This document shows, in pieces, positions 61,001 to 64,000 of a stretch of DNA of 64,000 bases. Within the stretch, counting starts at the first letter, position 1. Every line of letters begins with the position of its first letter. The stretch is from Prevotella sp. E13-27 (GTDB lineage Bacteria > Bacteroidota > Bacteroidia > Bacteroidales > Bacteroidaceae). The stretch is from positions 1,116,001 to 1,180,000 of the forward strand of contig NZ_JALPSC010000002.1 of assembly GCF_023217965.1 (NCBI RefSeq), written 5' to 3'. The position numbers and the translations under genes were made by a program. The notes under the pieces were generated by a model that saw nothing but the letters and a program-made list of their open reading frames with translations, was not told the origin of the DNA and did not search any database.

Positions 61001-64000
61001 ATTGGAATACTTCGCTTCATCAAGTATGTTGAATATAGCATCGGAAATAGCTTCTTATAAGGCGATTCTTGATAGTGGCACTTCTACTGCAGAGGAAAAA
61101 GCGGAAGCCTTGCAGGGTATGGAGAATGTCGTACGAAATGCGAAATATGATGTCGTAGCTGTCTATGGCGGTGGTGATTTGGCAAAGTACGAGCCTACAG
61201 ATCCTACACCAGAAACTCCGTTGAATGATACGGAGGAATATGCCAAAGTCATCATCGATGGTTGTGACCTCACAAGTATCAGACAGGTATATGGTGGTGG
61301 TAATGCTGCTTCTGCACCAGCTACTGATGTTAGAATAAATGAGGCCTACGAAATCCATGAGGCATTCGGTGGTGGTAATGGTAGGGATAATTACCAGTTA
61401 GATGGTAAGTGGTATGAGAACCCAGGTGCTAACGTGGGATACTATGCAACATACCATCATAGTGGTGGCGAAGGATCGTCAGCAACCCCTTATCAGGCTG
61501 TGGAAAATGATGGTTCAGATGGTTATAAGGATGCAAAAACCAAGGAGGCACGTATAGCGAACTACTCTTATGGTGCTGGTTATACAAATCTTGTAATTAC
61601 TGGTGGTCGCATTCACAAGGCCTATGGCGGTAGTAACATACGAGGAAATATTCGTTATTCAGTTAATTCTGCATACGAGGAGTCTGGTTCATGTCCTATG
61701 CTTATTGACGAGACGTATGGAGGTGGTAATGAGGCTGAAACAGATGGCGATATACATACCAAAATGGAATGTGTAGATTATATGTCAAATTATTACGGTG
61801 GATCTGAAAAAGGTGACGTGAACAGTGACATAGTACTCGAAATTACCAATGGTACGTTTGGTAATGTGTATGGTGGTAATAATAAAATTGGTAGAATTCT
61901 TGGTTCTATTACCATCAATGTACATGAAGAAGGTTGTAAGCCAATTATTATAGATAATTTGTACGCTTGTGGCGATGTGGCACAATACTCTATATATGGC
62001 TACTCAGGTTCAACTCATGAAACTGTACGTACGAAGGCTGAATGGGAAGCATTGTCTGACGAAGCTAAGGCTGCTTCACCTATCAGGAAGGATCCTCGTG
62101 TCAATATTATCTCAGCGACGAGAATCAACAATGTCTATGGCGGTGGAGACCATGCTCGTGTAATCGGTAGCCCACATATCAACGTCAATATGGAGGAAGG
62201 TACCTTGTTGGCTAAATATATAAAACAATATCCAGCATATTTGACTACTGACCAAACAGACACACGTATTAGTGGCACTACCGTTACGTGGCGTTGTCGT
62301 GAGGGAGAAGCAGTTGGAACTGATGGCCACATGGGTATTCTCCCTGTTGGTACTATAGGTAATATCTTCGGTGGTGGAAACTACGCTGATGTTGAAGGTA
62401 ATACGTACGTTGAAATCGGTACTGGTAAGCATCATAATGGTGAAGGTGAGGAAGTGGTAATCACTCCTGCTCGTAATGCAGCGTACATCACTGGTCGTGT
62501 CTATGGTGGCGGTAACTTAGGTGATGTGACCGGTAATACTATTGTTGAAATGTGCAACGGCTATGTAGCTGACCGTATCTACGGTGGTGGTAAGGAAGGC
62601 AATGTGGGAACTGTTACCTCGACATCTAAGCATACTGGCGCCAAAGCTCACGAGGGCTGTATCGGTAAGCCATCCGCCTTTGCTGCCAATACCGGTAAGT
62701 GTACTGTCACCGTAAGTGGTGGACGTGTAGGACCATATACCTATAGTTATGGCAGCGATGTGATAGCAAAAGCAACACCTAATGCAATGGCTATGCCTGA
62801 GGACTTCGGTTATGTATTCGGTGCTGGTCGAGGTGAGTTGACGAATCCTGCTACTGATCCAGATATTGACTTCAGAACCTACGTCAAAGAAACGGAGGTC
62901 ATCATCAAGAATACCTATGAGGAGTCATTTGAAGGCGATTCCCTTGATCATATCGTCAAGTCACCTTTGATTGCCGGAGGTGTTTATGGTGGTTCTGAGA
63001 ACGGACGTGTACTCAACAATACCCATGTGAACATCTGGGGTGGCCAGATTGGTATTGGTGCTGGCATGTCAGAGGCATTTAATGAAGGTTCTCGTACATC
63101 GGAAGCGTACGCTGAAAGCGATTTCATCAATCCGACGACGGCTACGGCAGAGCAGATTACAGCAAAGGCTGCACTGATGCCTGAGTGTGCCGCATGGACG
63201 TATGGAAGTCCATGGTTGCCATACGATGAAAATGCAGGCAATGGTTATTATAAAACGGACACTTATGGCGCTGCCAGCACTACTGGTTCTGACGGTCATA
63301 CGTTCTATGGCAACGTCTTTGGTGGTGGCTCTGGTTACTTTGCCTATGCAAAGGGCGATGGCACTTACGAGTGGCTGCCGTCTGCCGGTCTGGTAGAGGG
63401 CGACACCTACGTGAACATCAGCGGTGGTCATATCCTGACGAACGTATATGGCGGTAACGAGCTGACAAATGTCACCGGTACTGCTCACGTCACGATGACG
63501 GGCGGTACGCTTGGTGTGCCTCGTACGCTGGCACAGATAGCTGCCCACCCCGTAACCTGCTACCTCTTCGGTGGCGGTAAGGGCGACCAGCGTGTACACT
63601 TCAACATGAGCACCAACGTAGGCCATGCTGTCGTAAACGTCTCTGGCGGTATCATCTACGGCTCCGTCTTCGGTGGCGGTGAGGATGGTCACGTCTTAGG
63701 CAACGTGACGATGAACATCGGTACGGCGGCAGTGGGAACCGAGGGACAGGAAGGCTACGTTGCAGCTGCCGGGCCAACCATCGGCACATGGGGCACCAGC
63801 TACGTCGAGGGTAACGTCTTCGGCGGTGGCCGTGGCTTCGCAGGCGATGCGCTGACTGCCGGCGTGGTGTGCGGCAATGTCGATATGAACATCAAGGGCG
63901 GCAACATGCTCGGCTCCATCTATGGTGGTGGCCGACTGGGTTCCATCGGTACCCATCTGGAGCCGTCTGACAATGCCAACTATGGCAAGCTGATACCTGA
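43044..64000 (+). CDS. Giant YGGG-repeat surface protein 2 (at least 6,985 codons, 3' end beyond window)
   Basis: A single frame stays open from ATG 43044 to the window edge. The signal peptide is near residues 15-38 (ending TSAWAQ). A beta-trefoil/ricin-lectin-like N-terminal region (about 39-270, e.g. LWIVKKTGNFYHVIHAATGK) is followed by a chitobiase C-terminal-like segment (IYYTLDGNTPTTSSSSY, about 373-405), mixed beta regions, and a GLUG-like part (NPFIGTIDGK ... GGIVGYIGET, about 1396-1526). From about residue 2135 to the edge it is almost wholly YGGG repeats with nested super-repeats. The N-terminus suggests carbohydrate binding at the tip of a long solenoid. No catalytic motif was recognised. 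The C-terminus is unseen, so a type IX sorting domain is predicted but not shown. Confidence 0.85.
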   Translation, partial: MTRIMNVNGKFTDIYSYVKNILFLTVLLTVGVTSAWAQTDCSGIYYIVNDNSGGANSGSTETTAYSNATDAIRWYLVPAGNPQEKAKYMDAYYSPNHNTTQGDSNKPFLTTYQNNKDKAAVPEGMTVPDNNSLWIVKKTGNFYHVIHAATGKYVIYEVPLPNDPNKNNDATEGNNGKRKTMHLQTPDDGTYSLSTNENFKFTISRSGSENNYIYLIEPQSRPGWYWNPANGNRDSYSGIENGKKIYQAGLVGVYNVATDGGSKWRFESAPIAASTISINTAGYPTVTVTNTNTWLPSGYHYRYTFGDGTQDDPTADSPILEGGSYTVTTSGTLKVVIEQHGVVLSEVASQEVGPAKPTFTVNANGSVTISATGSIYYTLDGNTPTTSSSSYSSSISASDIASAEGTAIKAIVVDASGVISQVAELPLATYTYKIVNRSYKVAAIKAKKQAEGTPLSDYNNIPAEIRSEYLNGENVYFRSFAGSEGIGDAVTQETLSGYNVIHQTPQGNANIYVTYDTDHLGEKTPRLQGARPFNIKYGSTYLYDEGGTLKTDGASESNEVNHVWYFTGGDPYAVTVQNGATSSKLTYQSAAFGYNGTVKTFIIKNTTSVDATHTNLTLWYLDGENIREVEVTINTVVLQRSYTLIDRKGEVIQANIAYVDDDGFGLPTAWRSPVASYHYWNANAFVDANNDGNPDVPYVLKSGESTPTEITSVTQVTSNNTIYVTYDVDHSKLDLDGRNSLGLSAELKPNNLTYMLRFLTPDTEAYKFYQEDGKDGVMPTKRRAVYPYSNGDAQLYVYGTDKWNEDLEKGASTRTRWLWYIEPANSPASKDQLDPYHVKISSYQTQTSYKIDDDNTRNFHSYLKTYAVSYGSPETTHIVTGVTNNNPKVMNPSAADSAPADNSDATEYMILGTSAGMKLVTTKGIDGAPTNGVYGTRQTVHNFEQYWKTYETVSKKGTKNYEPPVNNTDFTGKGIDLHRYQVWANARPINTLSPTSQNNKVFEKEYHWFQTIEMGENFIFEPTEIKPMLILLDQHGWEIVRLPLPTGNPKELNAEQQTKRAQAYANLHKFSSPMVERYHYWKTGSKIPGYHKFKVSDYATKSDGSEYTSDELGSADITNPSTPPNLPDYETQALVSGKERDWYVTYDVKTEYASKYAGADTYEGTSASDYLVKYGNDYATYAGTGTTLGTVSSLPETITDNMKWKLRPNFNIDREMSYLYAGETDAESEAKSKDNTEADYCDSTREGWVSTWSNGFDPYNVQIQNVGSDTRYLTANTSSPTVGSTWTGSTSKLSVEEQSERLHVASLDQNNVHITNATFMVVDDGSGNMILMPRFDHDHVVNTFSGSSHFVDAGSSSQHLTIEVVPTMISSSSEIKAMGGSYILKENFSCSSSVGTADNPFIGTIDGKLRTMGTFSAPLLGYAKDATIKNIILKDVRISGTGSTGAICGTADGKTRIYNCGILPKYPTFKDETSEISSTTGYCGSIAGELKFNARVINCFSYATITGGTTVGGIVGYIGETKITQVNVDTVPMVMNCMFYGEITGGSTKYPVYGGATIENDESNNKGVNPYNYFRKGATFDDSYNSISNYNRSWPAEEKNLTRFEYYRSVLNSNKNLVTYWITDKAYSNQTDDDHALMAKWVLDPSIAPYPILKKWGYYPSVINLDTEYRINPETKAKEQRSGANEWEGKSYGTLTVNIDAGTNYSGSTSRNITITDMDTLNCDYGYYKIQLPYYNKVFGNPNGATHAAKYANNYTDKVVTGWKITSVTGGTSGTFTKNWETGYNFADRNCTSKDLYATSGRVFAQGGYYYVPVGVTAINIEAYWGDAVYLANRGHSIDRVSLTSAGYKSDVAFAPAGTMPNTFQGQTVYNDLQNAIKALKESTACPTVYDQAIVLIGNHQVKNGSNDIGYNLDSKWHPFTFMSADFDFDCEPDYCLEWQFRHQTPRQGIQPIRFDFLPIVELGLAVRHDKKAYAIGIFVPQGHFEVTETAFLRTTQFEYDGFQSYTDKRIEDKSPMIINGGEYEMFNFRYHDSNRTLYFLLGGKAWVHRFAPGAHPSTNTSPKAYFCAVNAIGGEYPEFYLSGIYRPDIAAPQNQGAPHCYTNGGKFGTMAGAGYDKVAGGVTFQINHSLINEFYGGGINGSNPIGGNIDVTIDYSRVTKYCGGPKVGNMPGKTVTTNATGTTFGVFYGAGNGGNSYYRELIKDGDQNSSNISSWDGQYGWGNFNPLKTTYDDSKVNRGYHAEYEFEVFNHSNGVTDQITQRSFIHWIQFGITTTGDVTSNLTNCTVNTNFYGGGNLASVTGNVRSTLTNTTIVGNAFGGGFSAAIPKFSVHDKNNKTFPSMDFAGTITDGSIEYIKDDGKVIVYEWTNDLNGMSEANRKKDPAYKKDGKWYCYTWNPLVNLGAVTGNVTLNIEGNTLVQGNIYDEEGEVIDHAGVFGGGDASKVIGNTQVTINASGQKTEGINTYNVYGGGNTADVEGNTNVTLSHGKISQDIFGGGKGASTTVTGDVNVTIGAKSTDPTPAYTGTGTARNIYGGSALGAVNATKGEGDVLSVTPEKTTTVNVYAGTVNNVFGGGLGLDDEEDDTKDITAQNFGNTTVVIENSDNSKVKVSEAVYGGANVNGVLKANAEVTLLGGMIGDSEDTSKDVVFGGGKGIPTLVNGSVLVNVGNSTHTGDVNIYGNVYGGSALGHTSATSNADFNTSATTNVNLYAGTINGYVFGGGLGRKAAAAVGTEGQEGYIAPVTAVESFVGGDVNVLLDGAKVHQIFGCNNLNGTPKGHVKVHVKQTNNFDGNNDYKNNSETALDARTTYDVEAVYGGGNKADYNPTKATGSDADKKQAFAEVLIEGCDKTSIEYVYGGGNAAAVPADSITIHSAYIIGYLFGGGNGAGADNPGADVGVIDKVAYAANNSNGIYGTGVAKTKLIGGQVRYVYGGSNTKGNVRGGTSLERKESNTHCALKIKEIYGAGQLAPMDGDVIIKLDCMPEDFVSQVFGGAKNATINGNVSLTVSSGKFGRVFGGNNWGGSINGSIEVNAYEDGCKPLIIGELYGGGFNAPYSIWGCNDSDNDGKWTPNTPAGDPHVAADADAISVNVYSCTSIGKVFGGGFGATANVVGNTHVWINTIQGIVDGEMQTYGEGVYIGKIGQVFGGGNAAPVKGNVTIDIGTATVSKIPSTGEDAEKIGIRIINGTDYLKTTTDADTTITAGIYGGGNAADVDGNVTMNIGTVSQNQGINIGGDIYGGGYGETTHVTGNVVVNIGKKTETTVDETTTYGYEGYAIITGDVYGGSAKGKVNTTDGSSIIDGSPTTQVNFYGGTIQDTETPSGKGNIYGGGLGEDNEGTETDHAADVYGPVTVTLEKGSTTNTVVNNVFGCNNVLGTPKNTVTVNINGGTVNHSVYGGGNQAAYTPSESQNYPAVNVINGTVTENVFGGGLGLTATVTGNPQVTIGDNVEGHTVTILESVYGGGSLAGVNGNTNIVVNSGIIGTEGEGGATYGNIYGGGFGTMSTSEMTEAQAVKEAGIVKGNTTITVNGGNVLHNVYGGGAYGSVGTYTYDASNVITGYTSGGVATINILGGTIGTDGHENGMIFGASRGDVGVTGSIHDKLAWVYDTNVTIGDNDEETPDPQVNGSLYGSGENGHTYRNAAVTIHSGKIGITDTSIDGGAAYAYRGNVYGGGCGTDKYDSDDDSTLDAYNSKAGIVGGNATVTIDGGHVVRNVYGGGAMGSVTGGTTVNISGNTEIGYTGMPGGYVYAASRGNNDMEAGYATAGSTALNISGGTIWRSAFGGGQLGSVKGDVAVSVSGGVVHEDVYGGGALANTNTDNWTGDDGTPSYVAVAGLATETYRVKEMAIGASVTGLYTYDSDTSTYVAATGTAQEGIVYYEKLSGAPVAGYYTKSGDVYTRITNSTATADGSTTYYKKMVKGSWVVTPPVDGTSYYTTTVSLTGGLIGNAYGGGLGNSTKAANVYGDVTVTVNQGVEDETKGVAFIQQMETATIGGTPYPTPVPVSGRVFGGNNHNGTPTGNITVHVYSTRQLDKDDNILPGHGSPDRKYSYDIQSVYGGGNQADYLPADGKKSHVIIDGCNETSIEKVYGGGNSAVVPETDVLINGAYDIGYAFGGGNGDKPIKLDDGTWRENQGAIVIGLASIVCKGGKIGQVFGGGDAKGSCGNTNAVTKQDSDCPLHITRLYGAGNKGDVSSVNIVLAACSENAIDYVHGGSYNAHVHGDVHLTITSGVLKNVYGGNDARGGIEGNIIVDIEETNGCKPIIIQNLVGGGNEAPYPGTKTNDKGDEVPIGTHGKITVNVKSATRIDNIYGGSYMAEANADTEVNINMIKGCKAGQDVTIPQEFSYIPNISGKSAPSDGVIACTINNAIGTIGNVYGGGNLGLVNGKTTVNIGVSDHVEIMARDANGKILDVENNPLDVEDGKNITATIKYDSITDATSHLGVNITGSVYGGGREADVTGNTYVNICAKESATPGTYEAVAEGSDKVTIAGNVYGGGKGIANSFTCEKAMVGIVDDGATVTGEDESATYTLKEGGTTVTIGHGTVGTLEAGKLVEGTGNVYGGGEIGRVERNTKVTIGIGNGTGETASPVIEGEVFGAGQGVATHGYSGLVRGNSTVTVQGDSWVKQSVYGAGKLASLGRYWIATTSADATAHNVEIGMPWGLKCGGQSTVTIQGHAKIGPEAPMAMPTFDGNVFGAGKGALPYDVTGEPGRYYMNGGKYTWESYADESKEGDYLKYVETLGVTNNSIVTIGGDAFVMGSVYGGSMNGSVFDGTVVNIAGGQIGRSKVNPLPDGVWGANYTPTSDLECPSWPYASPHAPYDKYANSSGKYPDGSSADEGRPEAEASDGHTFYGNVFGGGSGKDPYKPGKWHRKAGYVGGNTEVNITGGHILTSVYGGNELTDVGSGEDLKVVSGKGKCTINMTGGTLGVPRTEAQIAAHPVTCYLFGAGKGDQRIFFNKWTNVSETEVNVTGTARIYGSVFGGGEDGHVLGDVTMNIGNVTIGSTPYTGNDVKIGTRGISYVDGNVFGGGRGFSGEALTAGAVVGNVTMNISNGTMLGSIYGGGRLASVGTKLEDVTDGEGNPNPKYGLISDDTDTEEFGHIAITISGGTIGNGTTEVGTTHSVSGNVFGGSMGRITLLDGTRNSVWPKLAVAKLTNVTISDGTIYNSVYGGSEYGVVRNRATVNVEGGTIHGNVFGGGYGSGEQDKQTIEVAGYADTYYTFTPLIWTGCVSGDTFVNISGGSIKKNVYGGGNFASVGLIDFVSDKDGKFTNMPKHDNLLNGFGLSWPYKFNYHSAAPKDASAVGGGELGGKATVTITGGLIGTATGDGTGNVFGGSKGEVDFDGVAETNIDDQRYTEAMAANVRETEVNINYTSSDASNQILGAVYGGGQDGHVYEDAKVRITGGLIGLSVYGGGEGNGTYNTTLLDLSTGSRKGSPDNIHSWTAGKVYGNTSVSMSGGQVNGHVYGGGNLASVGKGNYAGGNDDYYPAGYGETLTGNLWTSATVGDGYTAAQRDNAWHFLNSGKATVVIAGGSVGTANGTSGSVYGTTDATPTGMIFGGSRGRAAQNVADVAKLTTLYKYVPDFYLGYVNKAEVIIGGGHVCIKKCEAAGNTYKPGDFLSDADFTTIFGGSNENWKAGSAPTIYSQVFGGGRDGHVRNSAHVIINDGTIGQPYSDFDDTDAGNYQRYHRGNVYGSGSGLGQWTSGKHGMASGSVTRNTTVDINGGTIYNNVYGGGALSSVGPPKLDSEKDYAASTWSKCVVNINGGTIGQATPYETHKYGGCVYGASRGNDFAEGESEENFATVLWTKVNINGGSIAGNVYGGAKGGLVWKDTEVHLQGGTIAHNAYGGGQGTSTIAANIGGNTTVKLNEGKDKDDSGCMVERIFGCNDLNGTPKGHALVHVYATQHKGKAKIVPDGGKYVKFNNIDGYSIDNYDGLVTLATSYSLNVTSYTSVLSNSGSTKEAKQTALQNMKDVVLRAELEYFASSSMLNIASEIASYKAILDSGTSTAEEKAEALQGMENVVRNAKYDVVAVYGGGDLAKYEPTDPTPETPLNDTEEYAKVIIDGCDLTSIRQVYGGGNAASAPATDVRINEAYEIHEAFGGGNGRDNYQLDGKWYENPGANVGYYATYHHSGGEGSSATPYQAVENDGSDGYKDAKTKEARIANYSYGAGYTNLVITGGRIHKAYGGSNIRGNIRYSVNSAYEESGSCPMLIDETYGGGNEAETDGDIHTKMECVDYMSNYYGGSEKGDVNSDIVLEITNGTFGNVYGGNNKIGRILGSITINVHEEGCKPIIIDNLYACGDVAQYSIYGYSGSTHETVRTKAEWEALSDEAKAASPIRKDPRVNIISATRINNVYGGGDHARVIGSPHINVNMEEGTLLAKYIKQYPAYLTTDQTDTRISGTTVTWRCREGEAVGTDGHMGILPVGTIGNIFGGGNYADVEGNTYVEIGTGKHHNGEGEEVVITPARNAAYITGRVYGGGNLGDVTGNTIVEMCNGYVADRIYGGGKEGNVGTVTSTSKHTGAKAHEGCIGKPSAFAANTGKCTVTVSGGRVGPYTYSYGSDVIAKATPNAMAMPEDFGYVFGAGRGELTNPATDPDIDFRTYVKETEVIIKNTYEESFEGDSLDHIVKSPLIAGGVYGGSENGRVLNNTHVNIWGGQIGIGAGMSEAFNEGSRTSEAYAESDFINPTTATAEQITAKAALMPECAAWTYGSPWLPYDENAGNGYYKTDTYGAASTTGSDGHTFYGNVFGGGSGYFAYAKGDGTYEWLPSAGLVEGDTYVNISGGHILTNVYGGNELTNVTGTAHVTMTGGTLGVPRTLAQIAAHPVTCYLFGGGKGDQRVHFNMSTNVGHAVVNVSGGIIYGSVFGGGEDGHVLGNVTMNIGTAAVGTEGQEGYVAAAGPTIGTWGTSYVEGNVFGGGRGFAGDALTAGVVCGNVDMNIKGGNMLGSIYGGGRLGSIGTHLEPSDNANYGKLIP
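51341..52230 (+). repeat. Super-repeat block A, copy 1, in giant gene 2
   Basis: The encoded order is (V/I)FGCNNLNGTPKGH, a YDVEAVYGGGNKA(D)Y block, EGCDKTSIEYVYGGGNAAAVP, an AY-I-x-FGGGNG block, then EDGCKPLIIGELYGGG. The same order recurs at 55072 and 60711. Confidence 0.75.
55072..55890 (+). repeat. Super-repeat block A, copy 2
   Basis: VFGGNNHNGTPTGNITVHVY, YDIQSVYGGGNQADY, DGCNETSIEKVYGGGNSAVVP, AYDIGYAFGGGNG, then NGCKPIIIQNLVGGGNEAPY: collinear with copies 1 and 3. Confidence 0.78.
57481..58260 (+). repeat. Super-repeat block B, copy 1
   Basis: It encodes SDGHTFYGNVFGGGSG, GGHILTSVYGGNELTDV, GTLGVPRTEAQIAAHPVTCY, GSVFGGGEDGHVLGDVTMNIG and GSIYGGGRLASVGT. The same blocks recur in order at 63193-63950, about 5.68 kb later. 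Confidence 0.85.
60711..62010 (+). repeat. Super-repeat block A, copy 3
   Basis: IFGCNDLNGTPKGH, YDVVAVYGGGDLAKY, DGCDLTSIRQVYGGGNAASAP, AYEIHEAFGGGNG and EEGCKPIIIDNLY. It is the longest copy, expanded by an insert around 61390-61600. Confidence 0.78.
63193..63950 (+). repeat. Super-repeat block B, copy 2
   Basis: SDGHTFYGNVFGGGSG, GGHILTNVYGGNELTNV, GTLGVPRTLAQIAAHPVTCY, GSVFGGGEDGHVLGNVTMNIG and GSIYGGGRLGSIGT, matching 57481-58260 block for block. Third-position C is more frequent here than in copy 1. Confidence 0.85.

Noticed and set aside
49440..64000. Possible CRISPR array, because of dozens of similar TATGGCGGTGGTAA words
   Set aside because: The words are in-frame codons for YGGG(N) at irregular spacing within an open frame; there are no uniform spacers and no cas genes.

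Overview
The window looks like a chromosomal segment from a member of the Bacteroidales, most likely Prevotellaceae (Prevotella/Segatella-like). The evidence is Bacteroidetes-type promoters (TTTG, about 19-20 nt, TAnnTTTG), a Rho factor with a long acidic/Asn-rich insertion, a galM-sugar permease-galK cluster, class IB dihydroorotate dehydrogenase, and a fimbrillin (FimA/Mfa1-type) lipoprotein locus. This is inferred from gene content; no 16S gene is present.

Layout. 1-13 kb is housekeeping: the 3' end of dnaJ, folC, galM-permease-galK, rho (minus), a NifU-like scaffold gene next to a GGGtGRT-protein gene, a patatin-like phospholipase (minus), tRNA-Thr(CGT), tRNA-Gly(CCC) and the pyrK-pyrD operon (minus). 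13-19 kb carries a secreted GH2 enzyme, mltG and a large two-domain M16 peptidase (minus). A gene-poor, repeat-rich kilobase (about 19.0-20.0 kb) holds tandem promoters, a 170-bp imperfect inverted repeat and a 22-bp tandem repeat.

From 20 kb to the right edge everything is on the plus strand and looks like one surface-structure operon: a DUF3868/OmpA-like/DUF3575 outer-membrane protein split by an in-frame TGA, a DUF5119 lipoprotein, four fimbrillin-like lipoproteins, and two giant secreted proteins. The first giant gene is complete (4,189 aa). The second is at least 6,985 codons long and still open at base 64000. Both are built on a Gly-rich VYGGG-type repeat that probably folds as a very long beta-solenoid. 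The first ends in a sequence resembling a type IX secretion C-terminal sorting domain. Together the two giants fill more than half of the window.

The best candidate for an undescribed system is this fimbrillin plus giant YGGG-protein operon. It is decorated with repeat elements: twin 12-bp covarying hairpins with identical T-loop-like heptaloops after two fimbrillin genes, nonamer-repeat-encoded signal peptides, an 11-bp tandem repeat just before the second giant gene, and collinear ~5.6-kb super-repeats inside that gene.
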